From assembly GCA_021413825.1 (NCBI GenBank), contig JAIOPQ010000059.1, positions 1-61,366 of the forward strand: 61,366 bases of DNA, in the 5' to 3' direction. The DNA is from Spirochaetia bacterium (GTDB taxonomy: Bacteria; Spirochaetota; Leptospiria; Leptospirales; Leptonemataceae). The translations under genes and the position numbers were made by a program. This document shows positions 17,186 to 25,418 of the stretch, piece by piece. Position 1 is the first letter of the stretch. Each line of letters starts with the position of its first letter. The notes under the pieces were generated by a model, which saw nothing but the letters and a program-made list of their open reading frames with translations, searched no databases and was not told the origin of the DNA.

Positions 17186-18430
17186 TCAGTTCTGTCTGTT
17201 GAATTGAATGACTGGCTTATCGCCAAAGGAAAAGCGTACAGATGGATTTTCGTCTAAATCAATCATGTTGCGCCAGCCAGAAGACGTTAAAACCGCAGAT
17301 GGTTTGTCGGGATTGTTCACCTGAAATCCAGGTCCATCAAACATTGCAAGTATCTGCCCGTCCTGGCTACGAATCTCCGCCAGGCACAGATCGATGCGGT
17401 CGAACGCGCTTGCTGCTCTGTTCTTTCTAAAGTGCGTCAGCAGCTTATGCAAGGTTATCTGATGATCTTTCTTGATCAGGGAATACAGGCTGCCGAGGAG
17501 GCTTGAAAGCAAAATGGCGCTTGATCCGTTTACGCGATCTGCGCCAAACATTACCAGAAACCAGGCAGCCCCTCTCTGCTCCTCTGTTGTGAAAAATTCA
17601 ACAACAATAGGCGCCCTTTCGTTTTCATAAAGATTGATTTGGATTCCGGGAATTGTAGGAACATCTGTGCGCTGTAAGAATTTTCTGATTTTTTCCGCCA
17701 CAAGAAATTCTCGGTCCATGGCAGCGGAGTCCATGAACCGTGCCGATAGAATAGAATTCTGAATACTCGCCGCCGCTTTTCCAGCGAACGTTTCTAACGC
17801 GCGTTCCGCATACTTGTTGGTGGGCGGTTCATGTAGAATCAGGAACCCTACCATTCGATTCCGATAAAAAATCGGGAAGAAGAGAGCGGCGCGCATCCTG
17901 ACCAGGATTTTACGAATCTCTTCCGGCAGAGGACGTTCCGGAGTGAGGGGCGATTTCTCATGTTTTACAAAACGCAACAACTCGTCCACAGAATGATAGT
18001 AAGATGACCGTTCTTTGATTGGCTGCCCTTCAGAATACAGATAGTATACAAAGTGCTTTCTGGCACTGTCTGAAATTGCTAGCTTTGCCGCGCGAACTCC
18101 CATCCAGGCCATAAGTTCAGGAAAGATTTCACCGGTAATTGACTCAATGGTAAAGTGGGTTGCAATGAAATCAAGGTGATGGAGACCGCCAAACATGGCT
18201 TCGTAGTCGTTGCGGCCAAGAATGAGACGATGCAACCGTTCGCGCGCCGGAAAGAGGAACAGAACTGCCAGAAGCAAAAAGACCAGAGAAACAATTTCGT
18301 TGTATCGCGGAACGTTAGCTGGCACTAAGCGCTGGATAGCGATAAACAAAAACACTACAACTGTCCCGGATGCGAATGAAAAAATCCAGGTCTTCCACCT
18401 GTAAGCGGGTATTCTGGGCGGAAACGTCAT
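17186..18430 (-). CDS. Membrane GAF-like protein with degenerate SpoIIE phosphatase domain
   Basis: A 414-residue protein with two N-terminal membrane helices (about residues 10-55), a GAF-like domain (about 80-230) and a C-terminal region that lines up with SpoIIE phosphatases. The metal aspartates are lost: the GDYYD position reads VVEFFT, and the GDVSGHG position reads GADRVNGSS. It is therefore probably a pseudophosphatase. ATG 18430 overlaps the argJ stop (ATGA), and the stop abuts the active phosphatase gene. This suggests a sensor or scaffold partner of that phosphatase. The frame is open upstream to 18484, but that start would run far into argJ. Confidence 0.7.
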   Translation of the reverse strand: MTFPPRIPAYRWKTWIFSFASGTVVVFLFIAIQRLVPANVPRYNEIVSLVFLLLAVLFLFPARERLHRLILGRNDYEAMFGGLHHLDFIATHFTIESITGEIFPELMAWMGVRAAKLAISDSARKHFVYYLYSEGQPIKERSSYYHSVDELLRFVKHEKSPLTPERPLPEEIRKILVRMRAALFFPIFYRNRMVGFLILHEPPTNKYAERALETFAGKAAASIQNSILSARFMDSAAMDREFLVAEKIRKFLQRTDVPTIPGIQINLYENERAPIVVEFFTTEEQRGAAWFLVMFGADRVNGSSAILLSSLLGSLYSLIKKDHQITLHKLLTHFRKNRAASAFDRIDLCLAEIRSQDGQILAMFDGPGFQVNNPDKPSAVLTSSGWRNMIDLDENPSVRFSFGDKPVIQFNRQN

Positions 18431-19680
18431 GTCGTGTAGTCGGCGTTGATGGAAATATACTCCCGGGAAAGGTCGCAGCCCCAAACTCTTTCTTCTGATT
18501 TACCCAGACCCAATGAAACTCTCAGTACGATTTGGGGTTTCTTCAGGTAGGCCTGGAGGATGGGGAGTTGATCGGTTCCAGTCATTTCAAGGAGCACGTC
18601 ACCAAAATAGATCTTGAGATTTTCAAATGGAACCGGTTCATCAAATACTTTGCCAACAGCCATGATAATCCGACCCCAGTTTGGATCCCCGCCGTGAATT
18701 GCGGTTTTGATGAGTGGACTATTTGCAATGGAACGCGCAATCTTTAGGGCCTGATCCTTGCTGCGCGCTTCTGTGATGCGCACTTCCAGGATTTTTGTAG
18801 CGCCTTCGCCATCAGATACAATGGAGCGCGAAACCTGCTGACTCAACTCGACAAACGTGCGATAGAACTCGTTTGAATTTGCGTCAAGGCCGGGAAGATC
18901 AGTTTTAGAATCAAATTCAAGATCTGAATCCAGGGCTGATTTTGCCGCGTCAGGGAACTTGATTGTGTGGCCAGAAACTCCGTTGGCCATTATGACGAAT
19001 GTGTCGCTTGTGGAGGTATCAGAATCTACCGTTATGCGATTAAACGAACGATTTGCAACGCATGGTAGCATTCGGCGCAGATCTGCGGCGTCAATCTTTG
19101 CATCCGTGACCGCATATACCAGCATGGTTGCCATATTTGGCTCAATCATTCCTGCACCCTTGGCTGCAATCGTAAGCTTAACGCCGTTCCCCAGCGTGCG
19201 TGAAGCCAGTTTAACCGTCTTGTCTGTTGTGCGAATTGCATCTGCGAATGAATGGAAGTCCGCCGTCCTGAGACGCGCTTTAGCTTCACGGCATGCTGCA
19301 TGGATTTTTTCGATTGGTGGTAGTCGTCCTATGACGCCAGTGCTCGATGGGAGCACATGCGTGGTCTCGATTCCAAGGGATTCTGCCGTAAGGCTGCACA
19401 TCTCGCGGGCTAGCATCAGACCTGGATCTCCAGTTGCGACATTGGAGTTCTTGGAATTTACTACTATTGCTTGCAGTACGCCGCCAGCAATGTGTTCGCG
19501 TCCTACTACGACTGGTTTGCCCGGGAAATTATTCCTGGTAAAAACGGCCGCCGCGGCTGCGGGAGCTTCAGAGTAAATCACTCCGAAGTCGAGGGTTGTA
19601 TCTTTAATTCCGGAATTCCAGCCTGCGGCCAGATATCCTCTGGGGAAATCGCTCACGTTCAGATTCTCGTGATTGTGCAC
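18427..19680 (-). CDS. argJ: Glutamate N-acetyltransferase / amino-acid acetyltransferase
   Basis: Arginine biosynthesis enzyme that moves acetyl from N-acetylornithine to glutamate; bifunctional forms also use acetyl-CoA. Motifs are GYLAAGWNSGIK, VFTRNNFPGKPV, VVNSKNSN, SSTGVIGR and the self-cleavage site IEPNMATML, where the threonine becomes the N-terminal nucleophile of the beta chain. SVSDGEGATK is replaced here by the equivalent IVSDGEGATK. The 417-residue length is full. It lies six bases downstream of cutA and overlaps the pseudo-SpoIIE gene, within a seven-gene minus-strand run. Confidence 0.95.
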   Translation of the reverse strand: MHNHENLNVSDFPRGYLAAGWNSGIKDTTLDFGVIYSEAPAAAAAVFTRNNFPGKPVVVGREHIAGGVLQAIVVNSKNSNVATGDPGLMLAREMCSLTAESLGIETTHVLPSSTGVIGRLPPIEKIHAACREAKARLRTADFHSFADAIRTTDKTVKLASRTLGNGVKLTIAAKGAGMIEPNMATMLVYAVTDAKIDAADLRRMLPCVANRSFNRITVDSDTSTSDTFVIMANGVSGHTIKFPDAAKSALDSDLEFDSKTDLPGLDANSNEFYRTFVELSQQVSRSIVSDGEGATKILEVRITEARSKDQALKIARSIANSPLIKTAIHGGDPNWGRIIMAVGKVFDEPVPFENLKIYFGDVLLEMTGTDQLPILQAYLKKPQIVLRVSLGLGKSEERVWGCDLSREYISINADYTT

Positions 19681-19686
19681 CCCCTG

Positions 19687-20019
19687 TCAAGCGGATGCGC
19701 CCCGAGGCCCTGTTTCCTGTATAATCCATTGCAAAAAGGCCAGTGATCCTTTCACGATCGGAAGGCCAACAATGCAGGGATTGGAATAGCTGTGGTTTGC
19801 CCGCACTTCTTGTTCCAGTTGATCGAATGATTCCTCGGTAGTTTTAGCGATGAAGGGCGTTTCCGGCTCGCTTTGAATTTTGTCCTGCCAGCGATAGATC
19901 GATTGGATTGGTGCCAGGATATTTACACATGCAGCCAGCCGCTTCTCAACAAGGATTTGTCCGATTCGCCTGGCCTCGTCCGGACTTGAGGTAGTAACAT
20001 AGACGAGCATTGTTTTCAT
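19687..20019 (-). CDS. cutA: Divalent-cation tolerance protein CutA
   Basis: A 110-residue trimeric PII-like fold protein. MLVYVTTSSPDEARRIGQIL, LAACVNILAPIQSIYRWQDK, FIAKTTEESFDQLEQEV and the short HSYSNPCIVGLPI loop are the CutA signature. The frame extends upstream to 20163, but ATG 20019 gives the standard start. First gene of the minus-strand run that ends at 11785, divergent from fabG with a 53-bp gap. Physiological role in most bacteria is unclear. Confidence 0.93.
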   Translation of the reverse strand: MKTMLVYVTTSSPDEARRIGQILVEKRLAACVNILAPIQSIYRWQDKIQSEPETPFIAKTTEESFDQLEQEVRANHSYSNPCIVGLPIVKGSLAFLQWIIQETGPRGASA

Positions 20020-20072
20020 TTTGCTGTTGAATATCGCTTGATCCAGAGCGCAACTTTGAATCTGCTTGCTGG

Positions 20073-20834
20073 ATGGAATCCAGACCTCTTGAAAATAAAG
20101 TTGCCCTAGTAACCGGATCTGCACGCGGCATTGGCCGATCAATTGCAGAAGACCTCGCTTCATGGGGGGCCAATCAAGTAATCCTGGACGTTAGATTAGA
20201 AGATTGCCAGAAGACTGCGGCTGAAATTGCAGAAAAATACAAAGTCAAAACAATCGCTGTGCAATGCAACATCACCGTTAAAGAACAGGTTGAAGCAGCC
20301 CAGGAAAAAATTGCAAAAGACTTTGGAACCCTTCACATCCTTGTAAACAACGCCGGCGTTCTAAAAGATAATCTTCTAATTCGCATGAAGGAAGAAGAGT
20401 GGGATCTAGTGCTTGATGTAAACCTCAAGGGCGCATTCCTCATGACTCAGGCCATGCTCAGGCTCTTGATGAAAGCTGAAGGCGGATCACGCATTGTTAA
20501 TATTAGTTCTGTTTCCGGAATTGTGGGCCAGGCAGGCCAGGCAAACTATTCCTCCAGCAAGGCCGGATTAATCGGTCTTACAAAAGTGACGGCGCGCGAG
20601 TATGGTGCGCGCGGTGTGCTTGTAAATGCAGTTTGTCCGGGCTACGTCCAAACAGACATGACAGGTGCCCTTCCAGAGAAAGTTCAGGAAGAACTCAGAA
20701 AGTCTGTGCCCCTTGGCCGCGCAGGCCAGGTCAAAGATATTTCACGTGTTGTACGTTTCCTTTGTTCAGAGGACGCTGGCTTTATCACCGGAACTGTAAT
20801 CCGCGTAGATGGTGGAATGGCTACGGGAATGTAG
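20073..20834 (+). CDS. fabG: 3-oxoacyl-[ACP] reductase (SDR)
   Basis: NADPH-dependent reduction of 3-oxoacyl-ACP in fatty-acid synthesis. The 253-residue classical SDR has [16 protein letters not shown] (cofactor loop), [19 protein letters not shown], and the catalytic serine in [13 protein letters not shown]. The Tyr/Lys pair is in [12 protein letters not shown], and the tail [19 protein letters not shown] is typical. The DNLL(I/M)RMK segment is the usual FabG signature. It stands alone, divergent from cutA, and is followed by a repeat-containing gap. Confidence 0.9.
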   Translation: MESRPLENKVALVTGSARGIGRSIAEDLASWGANQVILDVRLEDCQKTAAEIAEKYKVKTIAVQCNITVKEQVEAAQEKIAKDFGTLHILVNNAGVLKDNLLIRMKEEEWDLVLDVNLKGAFLMTQAMLRLLMKAEGGSRIVNISSVSGIVGQAGQANYSSSKAGLIGLTKVTAREYGARGVLVNAVCPGYVQTDMTGALPEKVQEELRKSVPLGRAGQVKDISRVVRFLCSEDAGFITGTVIRVDGGMATGM

Positions 20835-20967
20835 GGACACAGATAGGGAAGGATAGGTTCAGATCTCGGTTACATTGTCTTTCCTTGTTCCGGTGCGTAG
20901 CACCGGCTGTTTCACTTTTTTGTTTAATGCTCTTTGATCCGTGTCCATCGGTATCCATCTGCGGTTA
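20835..20967. repeat. Intergenic repeat, diverged copy C
   Basis: Between the convergent ends of fabG and the outer-membrane gene. The right arm GTGTCCATCGGTATCCATCT then GCGGTTA matches the family. The left arm (GGACACAGATAGGGAAGGAT) is decayed. The middle carries the hairpin listed separately. Confidence 0.55.
20890..20922. terminator. Hairpin, possible fabG terminator
   Basis: CCGGTGC-GTA-GCACCGG (20890-20906) forms a perfect 7-bp stem with a 3-base loop. A run of T begins about ten bases later (CACTTTTTTG). The distance to the T-run makes it a weak intrinsic terminator, but its position between convergent genes fits. Confidence 0.45.
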
Positions 20968-20980
20968 GTCTCCTTTCGAA

Positions 20981-22285
20981 TCACAATTCCAGTTTAGCTT
21001 CCAAAATGGCGAATTGCCTTGAGGTTTTCTTCCCTCTGGCTGTGCTCAAATACAGATAGAGAAACTTTGCCTTGATCCTCAATTGCAGTCCTGAATGTTC
21101 TTCTGCAAAGAAGCGAGCTCCATTTGAGTACTGGGGTGTCGTGCGCATGAAGGTGAATGTGCTTGGATATTTGCTGCTTGTGGCGCGCGCGAATGCTGTT
21201 AGAGCACTCTCAAAATATTGAGTCTTCCATTGCAGTGAAACTTCACCACCCGGCGCTCCAAGACGTCTGGCTTCATAGATCATTTCAAACGTGATGTTTC
21301 TGCGGCTAATGGACGTTCCAATCCCGGCTGCAGAATCAGGTTGCCTGGTCGCCGTGCCATACGTCCGGGCTTCATACGCACGACCGCGCAGAATGAGTCC
21401 CAGAGGAAGATCCTCCCCTTGAAATCGAAGTCCCCCGCCCGCCACGCGCATTCTGTTGCGATCCAGGTCCTGTCCGGCACTTTCTCCAAACAAGTAGCCC
21501 GCAGATCCAAAAAGCGAAACCAGCCCGGAGCGCCCCATGCGCCTTGTGTCCAGTTGCTGCTTTGAATCTAGATCCCAGCGACGTTCACGCGCCGCTTCGA
21601 TTGAAAGAGTGAAGGGCTCGCTGAGTAGAAAGGATGCTGTGCCTTCAGTCGTCCAGGGTGAATCTTTGCCAGCGAATCGAATTCGCACTATATCTGCGAA
21701 GAGCGTGAATGGGAATCCCTTTGAAAGTGCGACGGCAACCGCACCCAGGCCTGACTCTGGATGCATGGCTACAAACGTGCGGTCAGATGGATCGCGGAAG
21801 TAGAACCCCGGTCGTTTGCTGCCCTGGATCGCAAATATGCCGGGCAGATAGAATTCTGGCAGGGCTTGCACAAAGACCGATGGAGTCTGGCGCGCTGAGG
21901 GACTCAGAACCTGCACCATCGATTCATCCACCAGAAAGGATGTGCGTGGACCTGGCAAATAGCGCCAGCCAGCGGCGAATCCGATGCCTGGATGTGCTGC
22001 TTTGATCGAACCGTAGAATCGGTCGCGTTCCTGGGTGCGGGATTTCGACGATGGACGCCTGGCTTCCCCAAGCCCTTTGATTTCCAAATTGTCGCATGTT
22101 ATTCCTGATTCAAGTAGTAGAGCGTTGCTTACCGGAAAAGATGTGGCCCCTCCTCCAAGGGTTGGCCTTCCGGTCTCGCAGGCGGGCAGAGAGGCAGTTG
22201 CAAAAAACAACAGGAGTGATAACTGGTACGGAAAATGCTTTTCAACCCACGGTGCTACGCGATTCTTCGAGGTTTGATGCTCCAT
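20981..22285 (-). CDS. Probable outer-membrane beta-barrel protein, unknown function
   Basis: A 434-residue protein with an N-terminal export signal (LSLLLFFATASLPAC, about residues 22-36; the LPAC might be a lipobox). Alternating short strands rich in G, F, Y and R follow (e.g. GFAAGWRYLPGPRTSF, GSAGYLFGESAG, LPLGLILRGRAYEARTYG) up to the C-terminus, which is typical of an outer-membrane barrel. I recognise no family. It is convergent with fabG and divergent from the ECF sigma gene, 61 bp away. Codon use looks ordinary. Confidence 0.65.
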   Translation of the reverse strand: MEHQTSKNRVAPWVEKHFPYQLSLLLFFATASLPACETGRPTLGGGATSFPVSNALLLESGITCDNLEIKGLGEARRPSSKSRTQERDRFYGSIKAAHPGIGFAAGWRYLPGPRTSFLVDESMVQVLSPSARQTPSVFVQALPEFYLPGIFAIQGSKRPGFYFRDPSDRTFVAMHPESGLGAVAVALSKGFPFTLFADIVRIRFAGKDSPWTTEGTASFLLSEPFTLSIEAARERRWDLDSKQQLDTRRMGRSGLVSLFGSAGYLFGESAGQDLDRNRMRVAGGGLRFQGEDLPLGLILRGRAYEARTYGTATRQPDSAAGIGTSISRRNITFEMIYEARRLGAPGGEVSLQWKTQYFESALTAFARATSSKYPSTFTFMRTTPQYSNGARFFAEEHSGLQLRIKAKFLYLYLSTARGKKTSRQFAILEAKLEL

Positions 22286-22346
22286 TTGAGCTTATATGGT
22301 TCGCGTTTGCTCCATCGATCCGAGTTTTATTCGCGGGTATGGTTAA

Positions 22347-22856
22347 TTGGCTGAGACTCTGCAAAATCGTCTGAATACTCTTTATTCAACAAATAGAAGG
22401 GATATCTACGCCTATCTCAGTAGAATTAGCGGGGATTCAGATCTGGCTCTGGACCTCTTGCAAGATGCGTTTGTTAACTTCTTTTCTCACTATAAAGAAC
22501 GCGAAGTTCCGGATGACGGAAGCTGCAGGCGCATACTCTTTCGCATTGCCAGAAATCTGTTCCTCAATCACGTAAAGAGTGCAGCCAACAAGCATTCACG
22601 CCTGGAAGAGGGCGCACTGGCGGATTCTACCGCAGCAAACCGCGAGGATTTCTCGCCTGCGATCCAGCGATTGATCCTGGCTTTGCCAGAACGCGAGCGT
22701 ACGGCCATTGTCCTGCGTTATATGGACTCCCTTAAGCTGGAAGAGATTGGACTGGTGCTGGGGCTTTCCGTCTCCGCATCCTCAAGGCTAATTCAGAAGG
22801 CAGAAAAGATGCTAGAATGGGAGGCCCGAAAGCTCGGGATTTCTCTCGATGACTGA
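22347..22856 (+). CDS. ECF-type RNA polymerase sigma factor
   Basis: A 169-residue sigma-70 family protein with only regions 2 and 4. Region 2 includes DIYAYLSRISGDSDLALDLLQDAFVNFF and RILFRIARNLFLNHVKS. Region 4 includes LPERERTAIVLRYMDSLKLEEIGLVLGLSVSASSRLI. The start must be TTG 22347, immediately after an in-frame stop at 22344. The FecR-domain protein behind it is the likely membrane regulator. Its stop overlaps an ATG (22849) that would begin the FecR gene in another phase (see findings). Probably responds to an envelope signal. Confidence 0.88.
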   Translation: MAETLQNRLNTLYSTNRRDIYAYLSRISGDSDLALDLLQDAFVNFFSHYKEREVPDDGSCRRILFRIARNLFLNHVKSAANKHSRLEEGALADSTAANREDFSPAIQRLILALPERERTAIVLRYMDSLKLEEIGLVLGLSVSASSRLIQKAEKMLEWEARKLGISLDD

Positions 22857-22885
22857 AAAAAAAATCGCAAACTCTGACCCCCGGG

Positions 22886-23902
22886 TTGTTTGAAGAGATA
22901 AGGGATATGGAAGCTAAAAGAAACAAGCTTACGCGTGCCATGCAGGAAGTTCCTGAGCTTCCAGAATTTAATCCAGCCTGGATTACGGCTGAGCCCCGCC
23001 ATCGTGTGTCCGCATCTCTCTTCTCAGAAAAGACCACTTTGCAGCGTATAATGCCAGGATTGCTTGCAGCTGCTACCGTGCTCTTTGGTGTGTCTGCATT
23101 CCTTTACATTCAGAAATCAGGACCGGAGCAAACGGTTGCTGCGCGCGCCCTGGTGCTTACTGTTTCCGGCACAGCACAGGTTGAGCGCGGCGGTAAGACA
23201 ACACAGGTGTTCAACGGTGATGTGTTGACCGAGAAAGATCGCCTATCGGTTGGTGCGGACGGTCGTGTGGATCTGGCTTTGGCCGGTCATTCAGTTCGCA
23301 TTCTCGCTGGAACTGATGTTGTGATTTCCCAACTGAATCGGAGTAAAGAAGGCACGGCAAAGAATGTTGAGCTTGGCCTGGACCGTGGAAACATACTCAG
23401 TTCTGTCAGCAGGCTTGAGCGCGGTGATAGCTTTGTAGTTCGGACGCCAACTGCGATTGCAGGGGTGCGTGGAACACGCTTTGGCATAGCAGTAAATGAA
23501 AATTCTACAACCGTACAGTTGATTGATGGATCTGTTGCAGTTACGCCTAACGGCAAAAAAGAACAAATCCTTGAGCCAGGCAGTGCCGTCGAAGTTACAG
23601 CGCAGGAAGTTCGTTCGATCCCTGTAACAACAGGCACGTCAGATGCCTTCAAAGACATGGAAGCCAGTAAAATGACGGACCCAGGTATTCTTGCTGCGGC
23701 TGATTCAGTAAAGGCAGCGCACTCTGAAGAAGAACTTGTAAAGTTGTATCAGAGAATCGAAATCATTCGTCTGAAAGACGGAAGAGTGTTCCGTGGCGTA
23801 ACTATCCAAACCAACGGAAGGGTTATGATCCATACAGCGGATGGGCTTCATATACTTGAAGCAGCTGAGGTGGCAGACGTAAGTTTTCCAACAGAACAAT
23901 GA
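22886..23902 (+). CDS. Membrane-anchored FecR-domain protein (putative sigma regulator)
   Basis: A 338-residue protein with a short cytoplasmic N-terminus and one membrane helix (residues about 57-76, GLLAAATVLFGVSAFLYI). A periplasmic FecR domain (about 100-235) includes GDVLTEKDRLSVGADGRVDL and the signature FVVRTPTAIAGVRGTRFGIA. The C-terminal module RLKDGRVFRGVTIQTNGRVM is shared with the next gene. FecR proteins relay signals to ECF sigma factors. The start is uncertain. In this frame only TTG 22886, CTG 22853 or ATG 22907 exist, while a one-base change in the A9 run at 22856-22864 would join it to ATG 22849. Confidence 0.82.
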   Translation: MFEEIRDMEAKRNKLTRAMQEVPELPEFNPAWITAEPRHRVSASLFSEKTTLQRIMPGLLAAATVLFGVSAFLYIQKSGPEQTVAARALVLTVSGTAQVERGGKTTQVFNGDVLTEKDRLSVGADGRVDLALAGHSVRILAGTDVVISQLNRSKEGTAKNVELGLDRGNILSSVSRLERGDSFVVRTPTAIAGVRGTRFGIAVNENSTTVQLIDGSVAVTPNGKKEQILEPGSAVEVTAQEVRSIPVTTGTSDAFKDMEASKMTDPGILAAADSVKAAHSEEELVKLYQRIEIIRLKDGRVFRGVTIQTNGRVMIHTADGLHILEAAEVADVSFPTEQ

Positions 23903-23951
23903 AAGAAGCATTTTTGGTAACACCGGAGATCCCGGTAAAAGGAGAAAAAAA

Positions 23952-25058
23952 ATGAAAGGGAAAATCGCGCCTACAATCCTGACCGGTCTGATGATGATTT
24001 CTGCCGGTTTGGTCGTAAGTTGCGGACAGAAAGGTTCCGAAGCGGCTAACACATCTATGATGATTGTGTACACCACAGGGGATGCCTTTATCCTGTCCGA
24101 AGGTAAGTCAGAAGCGCCTGCTAAAGTGGGAATGGTCGTCCGTGAAAAAGACGTTATTCGCACTGAGTCAGGAACTATTGACCTGCAAACAAGAAGCGGA
24201 AGCGCAGTGCGCGTTCGCGAAATGACACGTGTGACCATCGCCACATTAAACGGCAAAGGTGACACCAAACTTAGCATGAATCACGGTGGGATTCTTGCTT
24301 CTGTGAAGAAAGCGGGTCAAGGAGAGAACTTCAGTGTTACTACCCCAACTGCGATTGCGGGTGTTCGTGGAACAACGTTCTCCGTAGACGTGGGTGAAGA
24401 CCAGCGTTCATCTGTGCGTGTTATCGAAGGTAAAGTTGCAATGGCACCTCGCGTTGCTGCTCTCGATAAATTCACAGAAGCGCAGATTCAAGCTGATCCA
24501 AACCTTCAAAAGCTTTCTCAACTTTCACAGAAAGAAGTAATCCTGGAAGACAAAACCCAGGGCCAGATCGATCAGAAAGTTGAAACTCAATTGATTGCTG
24601 CTAACGTTGCACTCGAGTCTTCTCAACCAGCGCCTGCAAAGATTGCAGCTGTAGTTGCTGAGACTTCAATGGCAAAGCCAGTTGAAAGCCAGAAGATTGA
24701 AGTGAGCACTCGTGAAATGATCGACGCAAGAACTCTTGTAGCGGTTGACGCGAGCATTATGGAAAAAGCTGTATCAGGTCGCCAGGAAGAAGCTGCTAAA
24801 GAAATCGCTACAAAACGCGAAGCAGCTACTGAAGCGGTTCTGAGCCAGGTTATGGATGATGCTTCTAAAGCTAAACTGAACTCTGAAAAAGAAATTCAGC
24901 AACATTACAACAAGCTTGAGTTGATCGTTCTGAAAAACGGTGAGAAACTCCGCGGTGCAGTGATTGCACAAACCGGAAATTCAATCGTAGTTCACTCACC
25001 AGAAGGTGTTAAGAAAATCCAGAGATCTGATCTGGACTATCAAGAGCCTCTGTTCTAA
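23952..25058 (+). CDS. FecR-domain lipoprotein, LipL45-like
   Basis: A 368-residue lipoprotein. The signal peptide ends in GLVVSC with lipidated Cys24. The FecR domain follows (about residues 40-160; FSVTTPTAIAGVRGTTFSVDV). Then comes a long helical Ala/Glu/Lys-rich stretch (about 170-320). The C-terminal module VLKNGEKLRGAVIAQTGNSI parallels the end of the preceding FecR protein. The layout resembles the Leptospira LipL45 family. A strong ribosome-binding site (AAAGGAG) precedes ATG 23952. It is 49 bases after the membrane FecR gene and closes the unit with a clear terminator. May sense or regulate at the envelope. Confidence 0.85.
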   Translation: MKGKIAPTILTGLMMISAGLVVSCGQKGSEAANTSMMIVYTTGDAFILSEGKSEAPAKVGMVVREKDVIRTESGTIDLQTRSGSAVRVREMTRVTIATLNGKGDTKLSMNHGGILASVKKAGQGENFSVTTPTAIAGVRGTTFSVDVGEDQRSSVRVIEGKVAMAPRVAALDKFTEAQIQADPNLQKLSQLSQKEVILEDKTQGQIDQKVETQLIAANVALESSQPAPAKIAAVVAETSMAKPVESQKIEVSTREMIDARTLVAVDASIMEKAVSGRQEEAAKEIATKREAATEAVLSQVMDDASKAKLNSEKEIQQHYNKLELIVLKNGEKLRGAVIAQTGNSIVVHSPEGVKKIQRSDLDYQEPLF

Positions 25059-25086
25059 GAATCGATTCAAATCGATCTTTGAGAAA

Positions 25087-25110
25087 AGCGCCCTTCGGGG
25101 CGCTTTTTTT
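25087..25110 (+). terminator. Intrinsic terminator of the sigma/FecR unit
   Basis: AGCGCCC-TTCG-GGGCGCT with a stable UUCG-type loop, followed directly by seven T. This is a textbook rho-independent terminator 28 bases after the lipoprotein stop. Confidence 0.93.
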
Positions 25111-25151
25111 ATTTCCTCAGAAGCCTGACAAAATCCGTTACTGTATTGTAG

Positions 25152-25367
25152 ATGACTGAACCCTCTTTAAATGATATCTACGCTCTGATGCGACCGCGCA
25201 AGGTCTGCATCTGTAGATCCGTGACCGAAAACATGATCCTTGAAGCCATCGAACGCGGCGCTCGCACATTTGAGGATGTTCAGAATGTGACAGGTTGCTC
25301 AACCGGCTGCGGAACCTGTGAAAGCTCGGTGCGTTCCATCATAGAAAAAAAGCTAACGCCGACCTGA
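25152..25367 (+). CDS. BFD-like [2Fe-2S] ferredoxin
   Basis: A 71-residue protein. CICRSVTENMILEAIERGA and GCSTGCGTCESSV give the four-cysteine CxC…CxxxxC layout of the BFD fold, seen in bacterioferritin-associated ferredoxin and in nitrite-reductase subunits. It probably binds a [2Fe-2S] cluster; the partner is unknown. Spacing to exbB is 51 bp. An iron-related role would fit ExbB/ExbD next door, but that is inference. Confidence 0.82.
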   Translation: MTEPSLNDIYALMRPRKVCICRSVTENMILEAIERGARTFEDVQNVTGCSTGCGTCESSVRSIIEKKLTPT

Positions 25368-25418
25368 CTAGCCCAGAAATCTAGTTTTCATCCGACCCCC
25401 TCAAGTTAAGCCGACTCC

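Noticed and set aside
18959..19576. 205-codon plus-strand open frame
   Set aside because: Lies entirely antisense to argJ, whose motifs are complete; low-complexity Ala/Ser/Val-rich translation is typical of a shadow frame.
20020..20163. Upstream extension of cutA
   Set aside because: Would overlap the start of the divergent fabG gene; CutA homologues start at the MKTMLVYVTT position.
23705..24277. 190-codon minus-strand open frame
   Set aside because: Antisense across the two FecR genes; no family signature and no ribosome-binding site.
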